Shown piece after piece: positions 43,677 through 53,405 of a stretch of DNA of 64,000 nucleotides; the first letter of the stretch is position 1, and each line of letters starts with the position of its first letter. Origin of the DNA: Weissella bombi (lineage in GTDB: Bacteria; Bacillota; Bacilli; Lactobacillales; Lactobacillaceae); the NCBI RefSeq assembly GCF_900094835.1, contig NZ_FMAO01000003.1, positions 1 through 64,000 on the forward strand, given 5' to 3'. The position numbers and the translations under genes are program-made. The notes below the pieces were generated by a model, which made no database searches, was not told the origin of the DNA, and saw only the letters and a list, made by a program, of their open reading frames with translations.

Positions 43677-45713
43677 TTAATCAAAATTACGATAACGATC
43701 CATGGTTTCAGACAACATTTCTGCCAATCCTGCCATTTCAGGTGTTTTGTCCCAATCTGGCGTATCAACAATTTCAATAGCCTCTTCCTGTGCAATATTC
43801 ATCATTGTTAAATCAGCGACCGGATCACCCACTCTAAATTCTGGTACACCTGACTGCCGATTTCCTAAGACATCACCCGCACCACGTAGTTCCAAATCTT
43901 TTTGCGCTAGCACAAATCCATCTGTTGTCGCCACCATTGCTTCCATACGATCAATACCATATTGCGTTTTTGGATCACTAACCAAGAAAGTATATGCTTG
44001 GCGAGATCCTCTACCAACTCGACCACGTAACTGGTGAAGCTGTGACAAGCCAAAACGATCAGCGTCTAAAATCATCATTGCCGTTGCGTTAGGAACATCC
44101 ACACCAACCTCGATTACTGTCGTTGCCACCAACACCTGAAATTCATTTGCTTTGAACGCTGTCATGATACTATCTTTTTCATCATTTGAAAGACGCCCAT
44201 GTAACAAACCAACTTTAAAATCAGGCGCAAAATATGCTGACAACTCTTCATAAACAGCTTGCGCATTTTGAACGTCTAACGTTTCGGATTCTTCAATTAA
44301 TGGCGTAACCACATATGCTTGAACACCACTTGTTAGTTGTTTTTTAACAAAATCAATCGCTTTTTCAAATTGATTATGGCGTAACCAATACGTCTTAACT
44401 TGTTTACGTCCCGCAGGCAACTGATCAATAATTGAAACATCCATTTCACCATACGCTGTAATTGCTAAGGTTCTTGGTATTGGTGTTGCTGTCATCGCTA
44501 AGATATCTGGATTCATACCAACTTGTCGTAATGCTGCACGTTGTTGGACACCAAAACGATGTTGCTCATCGATAACTGCTAATCCCAAATTATGAAAAGC
44601 AATATCAGGTTGAATTAACGCATGTGTCCCAATGATAATATCAATATCACCCGCCACCAAATCCGCTAATATTTGCCGACGTGCTGCTGCCTTAGTAGAA
44701 CCCGTTAGAATCTCCACTCGAACTTCATTTGGATCAAAAAAATTACCGATTGTTTGGGCATGTTGTTGTGCCAAAATCTCAGTTGGTGCCATCAGTGTTG
44801 CTTGCATACCTGCTGTAATAGCAGCATACATCGCTAAAACCGCTACAACAGTTTTACCAGACCCCACATCTCCTTGGAGTAAACGATTCATGTGAACCGG
44901 TCGACGCATATCACGAACAATTTCATTAACAACTTTCTTTTGCGCATTCGTTAATTCAAACGGTAACTTCTTAATAAACGCTTTTAATTGATCGTTATCA
45001 TAAGTAATTGCACGTCCCTGATTATGTCGATCCATTTGTTTAATTACCTGCAAACGCATTTGAAAAATGAAAAATTCCATAAATGATGCCGTTCTTCTTG
45101 CGGCTGCAGCCACTTGCTCATCAGCAGGTGCATGCATACCAAAAATAGTATCATGATAATTCATTAAACGATAACGTCGCCGAATGTCTTCAGGAATAAT
45201 TTCTTGTGATAATGCATCTTTATATTTACCCAAGGCTTGTAAAATTAAATCCTTAATCGTGCCCGCCTTAATTTCTTTAGAAGATGGATAGATTGCCTCT
45301 AACTCATCTTCACTATTTTTAGGCATCATCTTAATGGCAGCTAAGCTCTGTCGCATTTTACTATATGTACCATAAATCGCAACTTCATTACCTACTTCAA
45401 TATTTTTACCGAGCCATGGTTGATTGAAAAAGGAAACTTGAATTGTGTCATGTTCAACGGTTAATCTAAAATTTAAACGAGTTTTTTTGAAACCCATACG
45501 ACTAATTACAGGTGGGGATGTTACCAATCCCTTAAAAGTAACCTTCTCACCATCTAATGTTTGTGAAGGTAATTTTTGTGCTAAATCATTGTAACGACGT
45601 GGATAATAAGTTAGTAAATCACCAACAGTAAAGACGCCTAATTTATTTAAGGCTTGTTCTCGTTTTGGACCAACACCTGATAATTCTGCAATACTATCAA
45701 GTAAACTAGGCAT
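43677..45713 (-). CDS. recG: ATP-dependent DNA helicase RecG
   Basis: 678 residues. N-terminal wedge with GVGPKREQALNKLGVFTVGDLLTYYPRRYNDL, helicase motifs GDVGSGKTVVA (motif I), DEQHRFGVQQR (motif II), ATPIPRTL (III) and the C-terminal QLRGRVGRG (VI), then the TRG-type end. It remodels stalled forks. It lies between fakA-like yloV and plsX as in Bacillus, without sdaAB. Confidence 0.97.
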   Translation of the reverse strand: MPSLLDSIAELSGVGPKREQALNKLGVFTVGDLLTYYPRRYNDLAQKLPSQTLDGEKVTFKGLVTSPPVISRMGFKKTRLNFRLTVEHDTIQVSFFNQPWLGKNIEVGNEVAIYGTYSKMRQSLAAIKMMPKNSEDELEAIYPSSKEIKAGTIKDLILQALGKYKDALSQEIIPEDIRRRYRLMNYHDTIFGMHAPADEQVAAAARRTASFMEFFIFQMRLQVIKQMDRHNQGRAITYDNDQLKAFIKKLPFELTNAQKKVVNEIVRDMRRPVHMNRLLQGDVGSGKTVVAVLAMYAAITAGMQATLMAPTEILAQQHAQTIGNFFDPNEVRVEILTGSTKAAARRQILADLVAGDIDIIIGTHALIQPDIAFHNLGLAVIDEQHRFGVQQRAALRQVGMNPDILAMTATPIPRTLAITAYGEMDVSIIDQLPAGRKQVKTYWLRHNQFEKAIDFVKKQLTSGVQAYVVTPLIEESETLDVQNAQAVYEELSAYFAPDFKVGLLHGRLSNDEKDSIMTAFKANEFQVLVATTVIEVGVDVPNATAMMILDADRFGLSQLHQLRGRVGRGSRQAYTFLVSDPKTQYGIDRMEAMVATTDGFVLAQKDLELRGAGDVLGNRQSGVPEFRVGDPVADLTMMNIAQEEAIEIVDTPDWDKTPEMAGLAEMLSETMDRYRNFD

Positions 45714-45742
45714 ACTTTCCCTCCAATCACTTATAACTTAAT

Positions 45743-45778
45743 AAAAGGTCTCTAGTAGCTAAGCACTAAAGACCTTTT
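45743..45778 (-). terminator. Terminator of the asp23-fakA operon
   Basis: Stem AAAAGGTCTCTAGT/ACTAAAGACCTTTT (one G-U) about 60 bp after the yloV stop codon. Confidence 0.85.
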
Positions 45779-45826
45779 CATAATTCTGACATACTTTTGT
45801 AGCTCATTTATGTCAATGTGCTAACC
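45779..45826 (-). repeat. Possible weak third copy of the post-gene repeat
   Basis: Between the yloV stop and its terminator, in the same orientation and place as copies A and B. The only long shared word with copy B is TTTTGTAGC; the rest matches loosely. It may be unrelated. Confidence 0.25.
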
Positions 45827-45839
45827 CACGTTAGAACTT

Positions 45840-47543
45840 TTATTCAACTGAAATCAAAATTGGATATAGTGGTTGTCCACCATCATGAATTTCAAATTCT
45901 AATTCATCATCCAATGACTCACCAACTTGTTGTAATGCTTCAGCATCTGCAACAGTAGCATCTTGACCATAGTAAATTGTGACAAGTTCTGAATCTTCAT
46001 CTGTCATCTTGCCAAGCAATTCCGCTGCTGCTTGATTAACGTTAGCATCTGGAACAGCAACCACAATTTCACCATCTAACAAACCGATAGCATCCCCTGC
46101 TTGAATAGCAAGACCATTAATTGTTGTGCTACGGACTGAAGTCGTCACAGATCCTGACTTAACGTCAGCCAATACTGAACCCATTGCGGAAACATTATCA
46201 TCAAGTGACTTCATTTGATCATATCCTAGAACTAATGCCGTTAGTCCTTGCTGAATTGTCTTAGTTTTAACAACCTTTACTGGTACGTCAGCTAGCTCAA
46301 CAGCTTGTTCCGCCGCCATTACGATATTACCATCGTTAGGTAGAATAATTGCCGAAGATGCGTGGCTATCAGTAACTGCCTTTAGTAAATCCTGCGTTGA
46401 AGGCGCTTGTTGACTACTATCGATAACTACGGTTGCACCAGTAGAAGCAAAAATTTCTTTAATACCTTCACCAGCAGCTGTCGTAATAACAGCTACCTCT
46501 GGTGCTGACTTTGTTGCTTTTGCATCATCACCATTTTGTGCTTTTTGCTCAGCAGCAACAGTTGCAGCTTCTGCTTGTTGATTACGCATATTATCAACTT
46601 TTACTTTACGAAGTGAACCGAATTGCGTTCCCCAGTTAATAACATTACCTGGGTCTTCAGTATGCACGTGCACCTTAACGACATCGTCATCATTAATGAC
46701 AAGCAAAGAATCACCTAATTTAGCTAAATGATCATAGAAAGTATCATAATCAAATTTTTGCGTATAGGTTGTTCCTTTAGCAATATCTACCATGATTTCA
46801 GTACAGTAACCATACTTAATATCATCAGGATTCAATTCACCCTGGACACCTGCATTGTGCAATGACAAAACCATGGCATCTAAGTTAGCATTATCTAGTT
46901 CCGTTTTAACTTCTTGTCCTGATAGAACAGCATAAAAAGCACTTAAAACAATAACTAGTCCTTGACCACCTGAATCAACAACGCCAACCTCTTTTAATAC
47001 AGGCAATAAATCAGGTGTAGATGCCAATGCCTTTTCAGCAGCTTCCAAAGCATCTGCCATAACTTGAGTTGCATCATCAGTTTTTTTGGCTGTACGATTT
47101 GCCGCAGCAGCAGCCTCACGAATAACTGTTAAAATAGTTCCTTCAGTAGGCTTCATAACTGCTTTATATGCTGTTTCAGCACCACCCATTAATGCATCTG
47201 CTAAATCACGTGCTGACAAATTTTCTTTATCGGCAATTTTAGCAGCAAAGCCACGGAAAATCTGTGACAAAATAACACCAGAATTACCACGGGCGCCCAT
47301 TAACAATCCTTTAGCAGTTGCCTTAGCTAATTCACCAATGTGCGTATTAACTTCATTACGCTCATATTCAGCACCACTTGCCATTGACAAAGTCATATTT
47401 GTACCGGTATCACCATCGGGAACCGGGAAAACATTTAGTTTATTAATTTTTTCCGCATTACTTTTTAACGCATCAGCTGCTGCGTTAATCATTTTACCAA
47501 ATTCAACATTGGTAATTGTCGTTACAACTTCCACTGTATTCAA
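45840..47543 (-). CDS. DAK1/DegV-related protein YloV, fatty acid kinase FakA-like
   Basis: 567 residues. The N-terminal DhaL-type ATP-binding domain shows FPVPDGDTGTNMTLSMASG (about 42-60) and GARGNSGVILSQIFRGF (about 82-98). A middle and a C-terminal domain with DAK1-like features follow. Known: FakA phosphorylates fatty acids held by FakB (DegV) proteins, so host or environmental fatty acids can be used. Here it is next to asp23, as in most Firmicutes. The FakB partners are not in the window. Confidence 0.9.
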   Translation of the reverse strand: MNTVEVVTTITNVEFGKMINAAADALKSNAEKINKLNVFPVPDGDTGTNMTLSMASGAEYERNEVNTHIGELAKATAKGLLMGARGNSGVILSQIFRGFAAKIADKENLSARDLADALMGGAETAYKAVMKPTEGTILTVIREAAAAANRTAKKTDDATQVMADALEAAEKALASTPDLLPVLKEVGVVDSGGQGLVIVLSAFYAVLSGQEVKTELDNANLDAMVLSLHNAGVQGELNPDDIKYGYCTEIMVDIAKGTTYTQKFDYDTFYDHLAKLGDSLLVINDDDVVKVHVHTEDPGNVINWGTQFGSLRKVKVDNMRNQQAEAATVAAEQKAQNGDDAKATKSAPEVAVITTAAGEGIKEIFASTGATVVIDSSQQAPSTQDLLKAVTDSHASSAIILPNDGNIVMAAEQAVELADVPVKVVKTKTIQQGLTALVLGYDQMKSLDDNVSAMGSVLADVKSGSVTTSVRSTTINGLAIQAGDAIGLLDGEIVVAVPDANVNQAAAELLGKMTDEDSELVTIYYGQDATVADAEALQQVGESLDDELEFEIHDGGQPLYPILISVE

Positions 47544-47558
47544 CTCCTTATAACCAGG

Positions 47559-47921
47559 CTAATCTCCTAGCATACGCACGCCTTGAACGGTTACATTAAC
47601 ACTGCTAGCAACAATACCTAACATCACGTTCAAGTCATTTTTCACTCGTGCCTGTACACTCTTTGAAATTTCGGAAATCTTCATGCCATACCCAACAATA
47701 ATATGAACATCTACTGTGACGCCACCATCTTGTTGACGAACAACAACACCCTTTGAGAAGCTATCACCATTTAATATTTGATTTACACCGTCACGTAACG
47801 GATTTTGACTAGCCATACCAACAACACCATAATTATCAGTTACTGCTCCGCCAACAATCGTTGCGATAACATCATTTTCAATTTCAATTGCACCCTGTGC
47901 TGTTTGGATCTTTACTGTCAT
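47559..47921 (-). CDS. Asp23/Gls24 family protein YloU
   Basis: 120 residues. VKIQTAQGAIEIENDVIATIVGGAVTDNYGVVGMAS and VDVHIIVGYGMKISEISKSVQARVKNDL are the Asp23 family pattern. It is an envelope stress-linked protein of unknown activity. The ATG at 47921 was chosen (GGAGG eight bases upstream); the longer GTG start is unlikely. Leads the operon with yloV. Confidence 0.93.
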   Translation of the reverse strand: MTVKIQTAQGAIEIENDVIATIVGGAVTDNYGVVGMASQNPLRDGVNQILNGDSFSKGVVVRQQDGGVTVDVHIIVGYGMKISEISKSVQARVKNDLNVMLGIVASSVNVTVQGVRMLGD

Positions 47922-48028
47922 TAGAATGACCTCCACATTAAGCTATATACCATTCTACCACATGCTGCGCGCCAAAATTTGTTTGCTAATCATGTTTCTT
48001 ACATAATATAAAGGCTATATAAAAGAAA

Positions 48029-48050
48029 AAAGCCACCAACCGGTAGCTTT
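48029..48050 (-). terminator. Terminator of rpmB
   Basis: AAAGCTACC pairs with GGTGGCTTT on the minus strand (one G-U) and is followed by a T-rich run, seven bases after the rpmB stop codon. Confidence 0.8.
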
Positions 48051-48056
48051 AAATTC

Positions 48057-48257
48057 TTATACACGCTCAATTGAACCGTTCTTCAAACCAGCCTTCAAAG
48101 TACGAGCTGATAGGTACACCTTCTTAGGTGCTGAACCATTAATCTTAACCGTCACTTTTTGCAAGTTTGGCTTCCAGCTACGACGACTTGAGTTAAGGGC
48201 GTGTGAACGTTGGTTACCGAAACGAGTACGCTTTCCATTGACTGCATCAACTGCCAT
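48057..48257 (-). CDS. rpmB: 50S ribosomal protein L28
   Basis: 66 residues. [54 protein letters not shown] is L28. It has no cysteine, so it is the zinc-free form. The ATG at 48257 has GGAGGG upstream; an earlier in-frame start is not supported. It has its own promoter (48314-48342) and terminator. Confidence 0.96.
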   Translation of the reverse strand: MAVDAVNGKRTRFGNQRSHALNSSRRSWKPNLQKVTVKINGSAPKKVYLSARTLKAGLKNGSIERV

Positions 48258-48313
48258 ATGTTTACCCTCCAATCTTAAGCTCTTTTAATTCAGTGCTTTT
48301 ATTTACTTGAATA

Positions 48314-48342
48314 ATAATACCAAACCCTCACACAATAAGCAA
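48314..48342 (-). promoter_or_regulatory. Promoter of rpmB
   Basis: On the minus strand TTGCTT and TATTAT are 17 bp apart, about 56 bp before the ATG. Confidence 0.65.
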
Positions 48343-48349
48343 GGGTTTT

Positions 48350-48373
48350 GTGTAAAGTATTTTTACTTTACAC
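48350..48373. other. Hairpin between thiN and rpmB
   Basis: Perfect 10-bp stem GTGTAAAGTA/TACTTTACAC with a TTTT loop, four bases after the thiN stop codon. No T run follows on the minus strand. The arm resembles the hairpin after ffh (TGTAAAGTGT). Confidence 0.6.
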
Positions 48374-48376
48374 TTT

Positions 48377-49045
48377 TTATTGCTCAGCTGTCTGACCAAT
48401 TAAGTCCCGACTTTGTATTGCAGCAACAATACCACTTTGAAAAGAAAAATGATTCTCTTCCCCTACAAATTCATTAGATGAAAATGAAAATGGGTTACCT
48501 GACCAATCCTTTAAGTGATATTTTTCATCAATTAAAGTTAAACCGGTAACAGGTGTTAATGGCATAAAGCCGAGATACTTCATAGTCTTATCTTTAACAA
48601 TTTTATGCATGCCTGGTAGATAAAAGTCAATACGATTAATACGATCTATAATCGTTACCTTCTGAACGATGTCTCTAAATCTAGGTTGCGTAAAAATCCA
48701 AATATTAGATAATAGTTGATCAATACGGCCCCCAGTAGCGCCATAAATTTCAATTTTGTCAGGATTATATTGTTCTTGAATCAAAGTTAGTAATAATTCA
48801 GTATCCGTATCATCCTTTTCTGGTTTAACACTAACAATATTTGACAATTTTTCTATCACATCCTGACGTTCCTTTGGCGTAACAGAATCGAAATCACCGA
48901 CTGTCAAAATTGGCGTTTGCCCCAAAGCCAATAATCGTAATGAACCTCGATCTGCGGCCGCCCATGGGCCATCTAATTGACCATTTTTTAAGTCATCAGG
49001 CCATTCAGAAATTGGACCACCAACTAATAAACGCACACGTTCCAT
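48377..49045 (-). CDS. thiN: Thiamine pyrophosphokinase
   Basis: 222 residues. AAADRGSLRLLALGQTPILTVGDFDSV (about 29-55) and PEKDDTDTELLL (about 74-85) with YGATGGRIDQLLSNI are the thiamine pyrophosphokinase motifs. It makes thiamine diphosphate from thiamine and ATP. Its ATG overlaps the rpe stop codon (TAATG), so the two are translationally coupled. It ends the priA-to-thiN run. Confidence 0.94.
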   Translation of the reverse strand: MERVRLLVGGPISEWPDDLKNGQLDGPWAAADRGSLRLLALGQTPILTVGDFDSVTPKERQDVIEKLSNIVSVKPEKDDTDTELLLTLIQEQYNPDKIEIYGATGGRIDQLLSNIWIFTQPRFRDIVQKVTIIDRINRIDFYLPGMHKIVKDKTMKYLGFMPLTPVTGLTLIDEKYHLKDWSGNPFSFSSNEFVGEENHFSFQSGIVAAIQSRDLIGQTAEQ

Positions 49046-49704
49046 TAATCAGTTGTAACTTCCTTTAAACGGGCAATTTTAGCTGCTGGATCAACCTTAT
49101 CGTAAACATATGAACCAGCCACTGCAACAGTTGCACCAGCATCATAGGCTAGCTTAGTAGTCTCATCATTGGCGCCACCATCAATTTCAATATCAAAATC
49201 ATAACCTTTTTCAGCCTTAATCTTTGCTAATTCAGCAATCTTAGCAACTGTTTCAGGCAAGAATTTTTGACCACCAAAGCCTGGATTAACAGTCATAACT
49301 AACACTTGGTCAACCATGTGCAATACCGGCTCAATCAACGCAACAGATGTACCTGGGTTAATAACAACTTCAGCCTTAACACCATGTCCTTTGATTTGTT
49401 GTAATGCACGATGGATATGATTAGTTGCTTCATAGTGAACACCGATAATATCTGCTCCAGCTTCAGCAAATTCATCGATATAGCGTTCAGGATCAACAGC
49501 CATTAAATGAACGTCTAATACCAAATTAGTTTTTGGACGTAATGCTTTTACCCAATTAGGACCATATGCAATTGATGGCACAAACAATCCGTCCATAACA
49601 TCAATATGTAACAATTCTGCCCCAGCTTCTTCAACTGTATGGACATCACGTTCCAAGTTTAAATAATCTGCAGCTAAAATTGATGGCGCTACCTTAATTG
49701 TCAT
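49045..49704 (-). CDS. rpe: Ribulose-phosphate 3-epimerase
   Basis: 219 residues. TIM barrel with SILAADYLNLERDV, HIDVMDGLFVPSIAYGPNWV, HLMAVDPERYI and VMTVNPGFGGQKFLPETV, holding the metal-binding His and Asp residues. It joins ribulose 5-phosphate and xylulose 5-phosphate, a key step in the phosphoketolase pathway used by heterofermentative lactic bacteria. Between rsgA and thiN, the conserved order. Confidence 0.97.
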   Translation of the reverse strand: MTIKVAPSILAADYLNLERDVHTVEEAGAELLHIDVMDGLFVPSIAYGPNWVKALRPKTNLVLDVHLMAVDPERYIDEFAEAGADIIGVHYEATNHIHRALQQIKGHGVKAEVVINPGTSVALIEPVLHMVDQVLVMTVNPGFGGQKFLPETVAKIAELAKIKAEKGYDFDIEIDGGANDETTKLAYDAGATVAVAGSYVYDKVDPAAKIARLKEVTTD

Positions 49705-49730
49705 AACTAATTCCCTCTTTAACTTATTGT

Positions 49731-50648
49731 TTAATGTTTTTTATCATGTTTATTATAAACCGGGCGACGACCTGCAATCAAATCATAAAACAATTTATAA
49801 TTTTCATAACGTGATGGCATTATTTTTTCTTGTGCCACAGCTTCCTTAACAGCGCAGTTAGGTTCATTTAAATGAACACATCCTCTGAAACGACAATCAC
49901 TGGCGTAATCATTTATTTCTCGGAAATATTGACCTAACTCACGTGCAGGCATATCAAATACCTCAAAAGCAGAAAATCCAGGCGTATCGGCAACTAGACC
50001 GCCGTACAAATCAATTAAGGATACCTGTCGAGTAGTATGTTTTCCACGACTTAAAGCTTGTGACACTTCACCCGTTTCTAAATTAAGTGATGGTGAAATA
50101 TGATTCAAAAGCGTACTTTTACCAGCACCAGTCTGTCCCATCAAAACCGTCAATTTATCTGCTAATTGACTTTTAATAGCATCTAAGCTTTCATCATCAA
50201 ATGCTTTCTCTGGCCAAATAACTTGATAGCCAATTTCTCGATAGCCAGCAACTATATCTGAAAAATAGTTAGACTCTGCTTCCGTTAATAAATCTGTCTT
50301 CGTAAAATAGATAACAGGCTCGATATTTTTTTCTTCCAAAGCAACTAATTGACGATCTAACAAATTGCTTGACCAATCTGGCATTTTAACTGCCGTCACA
50401 ACAATCACTTGATCCACGTTTGCAACAGGTGGTCTTACAATACTATTTTTGCGTTGTTCAATTGACAAAATATAACCCTCATTAGGGGTATCAGCACTAA
50501 AAGTAACCCAGTCACCAACTAAAGGTTTTAAATCTTTTTTTCGAAAATTACCTCGTGCTCGTGTTCGAAATAGTTTACCATCAGTTGTTAAAACATCATA
50601 AAAGCCAGCTAATGCTAACTGAATTTGTCCATGGTATTGTGCCATCAA
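49731..50648 (-). CDS. rsgA: Ribosome small-subunit GTPase RsgA
   Basis: 305 residues. N-terminal OB fold, then a circularly permuted GTPase: TKTDL (G4) comes before GQTGAGKSTLLNHI (G1) and DTPGFSAF (G3). The C-terminal zinc finger is C-x4-C-x-H-x5-C-like (CRFRGCVHLNEPNC). It checks maturation of the 30S subunit. Next to the PASTA kinase gene (20 bp), as in Bacillus. Confidence 0.96.
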   Translation of the reverse strand: MMAQYHGQIQLALAGFYDVLTTDGKLFRTRARGNFRKKDLKPLVGDWVTFSADTPNEGYILSIEQRKNSIVRPPVANVDQVIVVTAVKMPDWSSNLLDRQLVALEEKNIEPVIYFTKTDLLTEAESNYFSDIVAGYREIGYQVIWPEKAFDDESLDAIKSQLADKLTVLMGQTGAGKSTLLNHISPSLNLETGEVSQALSRGKHTTRQVSLIDLYGGLVADTPGFSAFEVFDMPARELGQYFREINDYASDCRFRGCVHLNEPNCAVKEAVAQEKIMPSRYENYKLFYDLIAGRRPVYNKHDKKH

Positions 50649-50668
50649 TTCTCCTATTCTAAATACTT

Positions 50669-52627
50669 TTAATCATCATCTTTTTCAGTAGAACTAGACG
50701 ATTGTGAGGCTGATGATGTCGATGTGCTGTCTTGTTCAGCTTCAGATGACGTTTCACTGCTTTGTGAAGATTCGCTTGACTCTGATGGCTTTTCCTCATC
50801 ATCATCGTCATCATCAGAACTTGTTGAAGATGGCTTTGACGTTGATGAATGTCCACCCTCAGATTCTGAAGGCTTTTCTTGTTCTGAACTTGGTGCTGCC
50901 ACAGGTCCTTGCGATAAGGTAACCAACATCGTCTCATTTTTAGCTACCTTAGCGCCTGGCTCAATTGATTGAGAAACAACGTTACCACTTGGGATGCTAT
51001 TAGAATTGACAGTATCAAAATTAATCATCACACCATTATTTTGGGCCCATACCAAAACTGCATTTTGTGATTTACCAGTAAAGTCAGGAACGGTATGCTT
51101 TTTAGGACCTTTTGAGACACTAAACTTAACCTTTGTTTTACCCGGCACAACACGATCTTCTGCATTAACATTTTGTTCAACAATATAGCCCTTAGGGACA
51201 GTATCATCAGCAACTTTCTTTTGTGATACCTTATACCCCTTGTCACGCAATTGCTCACGAACAGAGCTATACTTCTCATTTACATAATCGCCAAAACGAA
51301 CTTTAGCCGAGCCTTTAGAAACAACTAAATTAATCACTGTATCAGTTGGTACAGATTTATTTCGCTTAGGGTCAGTTTTAACAACTTTTCCTTGCTCAAT
51401 CGTATCAGAACGTGTCTCAGTGACTTCACCAACCTTTAAACCATCTTCACGAATAGTTTTTTTAGCATTAGCTTGCGACATCCCTGTTACGTCAGAAACA
51501 TGTACCATATCTGGTTGCATAGCCCCGTAAACAAAAAATCCTACTAATAATGCTAAAACAGCAACAATCGCTGCAATCAAATAGCGTCGCTTTTTCTTAC
51601 CTTTTTTGGGCTTTGGTGTAGTCTCAGCTAGCGTTGCTTGTGACTTCACTGGTTTCTGCTGAGCCGTCGTGCTTAAATCAGACTCACTTGTTTCAGCAGG
51701 GCGTTGATCAGCCATTGCTTGTATATCTGCTAATGGAATAACCTTTGTTGCCGTATTATCTTCTGCGGCAACGTTTGAATCATGCCAACGAGGTTCGTTA
51801 ATCCGATTTGCAGACAATGCCGTTGCTAAATCTTCTGACATTGCTTCTGCAGATGCATAACGACTCATTGGATTTTTAGCCGTTGCTTTAAAAATAACAT
51901 TTTCTAAAGCTTGCGGTACACGTGGATCAACGTCACGTACTGATGGCATTGGACTCTGTGTATGCTTAACTGCAATCGCAACGGCCGTTTCACCATCAAA
52001 TGGTACATGCCCCGTAATCATTTCAAACAACATAATTCCTAATGAATAAATATCACTACGATTTGAAGCAGAATCTCCACGTACTTGTTCTGGCGCCATA
52101 TAATGAACAGACCCAATCGCTGTATTTGTCTGGGTCATCCCAAACGAACTTTGAGCACGAGCAATTCCAAAATCAGAAACTTTGGCTTCACCATCGGTAC
52201 TAATCAAAATATTCTGTGGTTTTAAATCACGATGAATAATACCTGCCTGATGTGCAACAGCTATTCCAGCTAAGATTTCACGCATAATATCAATTATCCG
52301 GCTTACCGGAATAGGCCAATTTTGCGCGATATAGCGCTTTAAATCCATACCCTCAACAAATTCAGTAACTAGATACTGTGAGCCGCCTTCTTCACCATAA
52401 TCATAAACTTCAATAATATTAGGATGTAAAATTGACGAAGTCGCAGCAATTTCATTACTAAAGCGACGACGCGTCTTTTCATCATCACGCATGTCGAAAC
52501 GCATCAATTTCAAAGAAACATCACGATCCAAAATAATATCATGTGCGCGATATACATTAGCCATGCCACCTTCACCAAGTGGTTCAATAATGCGATACCG
52601 TTCACCAATTAACTGACCATTTCGCAT
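50669..52627 (-). CDS. pknB: PASTA-domain Ser/Thr protein kinase (PrkC/PknB/StkP)
   Basis: 652 residues. Kinase domain 1-270 with GEGGMANVYRA, the HRDLKPQNIL catalytic loop, DFGIAR and APEQVRG. A cytoplasmic linker, one membrane helix (about 348-370) and three PASTA repeats (about 374-575) follow. The end is a low-complexity Ser/Glu/Asp tail (about 577-652) rich in SS and DDDDDD, unusual in length. The PASTA part should sense muropeptides or lipid II and control cell-wall growth. The paired phosphatase gene lies upstream with a TAATG overlap. Confidence 0.96.
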   Translation of the reverse strand: MRNGQLIGERYRIIEPLGEGGMANVYRAHDIILDRDVSLKLMRFDMRDDEKTRRRFSNEIAATSSILHPNIIEVYDYGEEGGSQYLVTEFVEGMDLKRYIAQNWPIPVSRIIDIMREILAGIAVAHQAGIIHRDLKPQNILISTDGEAKVSDFGIARAQSSFGMTQTNTAIGSVHYMAPEQVRGDSASNRSDIYSLGIMLFEMITGHVPFDGETAVAIAVKHTQSPMPSVRDVDPRVPQALENVIFKATAKNPMSRYASAEAMSEDLATALSANRINEPRWHDSNVAAEDNTATKVIPLADIQAMADQRPAETSESDLSTTAQQKPVKSQATLAETTPKPKKGKKKRRYLIAAIVAVLALLVGFFVYGAMQPDMVHVSDVTGMSQANAKKTIREDGLKVGEVTETRSDTIEQGKVVKTDPKRNKSVPTDTVINLVVSKGSAKVRFGDYVNEKYSSVREQLRDKGYKVSQKKVADDTVPKGYIVEQNVNAEDRVVPGKTKVKFSVSKGPKKHTVPDFTGKSQNAVLVWAQNNGVMINFDTVNSNSIPSGNVVSQSIEPGAKVAKNETMLVTLSQGPVAAPSSEQEKPSESEGGHSSTSKPSSTSSDDDDDDEEKPSESSESSQSSETSSEAEQDSTSTSSASQSSSSTEKDDD

Positions 52628-53367
52628 TAGTTATCCTCACTTTCTTGATGACCAATAAGCACAGTGACATTATCTGACCCACCAGCTTCATTAGTAAGCG
52701 TAATTAATTGAGATACAGCCTGTGAAATATCCGGTGCTGATAATATTGTTTGCAAGATTTTCTCATCTCGAATATGCTTTGGCATGCCATCCGTTGTCAT
52801 TAAAATATAATCCCCCGGATAAATGTTAATCGCAAATAAATCTGCTTTTGAGTCATCAGTTACACCTAGCTGTCTTGTAATCAAATGGCGTCCTGGATGA
52901 GTAATAGCTTCATCCGGCGTAATCGCTCCTTCTTGTAACAGTTCATTAGCTAAATTATGATCAACTGTTAACTGCCGCATTTGATGCTGACGAATTACAT
53001 AAGCTCTCGAATCACCAATATTGGCAACTACCATTTCATTAGCAAAGATAACAGCTACGACTAAAGTAGTCGCCATGCCATTTAAAGTACGATAGCGATT
53101 GGCCGTTTGAACGATTGTATCATTTTCACTATTAATATGATCTACCAACCACTGCTTGACGTCATCTACTGAATTGATGCTTGACTGTTCCCATTGATTA
53201 CCAATATGTGATACCGCCATCGTAGCGGCAACATCACCGCCATTTTGACCACCAACACCATCAGCAACAATTGCTAGTTGTGTTCCAGATTGATTAATAA
53301 AAACACTGACATAATCTTGGTTGTCGGTACGCATACGCCCAGTATCAGATGCATAAGCTATTTTCAT
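52627..53367 (-). CDS. PP2C-type Ser/Thr phosphatase (PrpC/Stp)
   Basis: 246 residues. VADGVGGQNGGDVAA (about 36-50), GDSRAYVIR, TTDGMPKHI and GGSDNVTVL hold the metal-binding aspartates of PP2C. It reverses the work of the neighbouring PASTA kinase. Start and stop codons overlap with the kinase gene, so their amounts are likely balanced. It follows rsmB by 38 bp; rlmN, found between them in Bacillus, is missing. Confidence 0.95.
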   Translation of the reverse strand: MKIAYASDTGRMRTDNQDYVSVFINQSGTQLAIVADGVGGQNGGDVAATMAVSHIGNQWEQSSINSVDDVKQWLVDHINSENDTIVQTANRYRTLNGMATTLVVAVIFANEMVVANIGDSRAYVIRQHQMRQLTVDHNLANELLQEGAITPDEAITHPGRHLITRQLGVTDDSKADLFAINIYPGDYILMTTDGMPKHIRDEKILQTILSAPDISQAVSQLITLTNEAGGSDNVTVLIGHQESEDN

Positions 53368-53405
53368 ATTTTATCATCCCTTCGTAAATACACTAACCAT
53401 CATCA

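Noticed and set aside
44632-44895. Long antisense open frames over recG, fakA-like, ffh and the permease genes
   Set aside because: They are opposite-strand shadows of strongly recognised genes, lack ribosome binding sites and show no domain of their own.
48350-48373. Hairpin as a plus-strand terminator
   Set aside because: A T run follows on the plus strand, but no plus-strand gene ends there, so I list it as a hairpin of unknown role.
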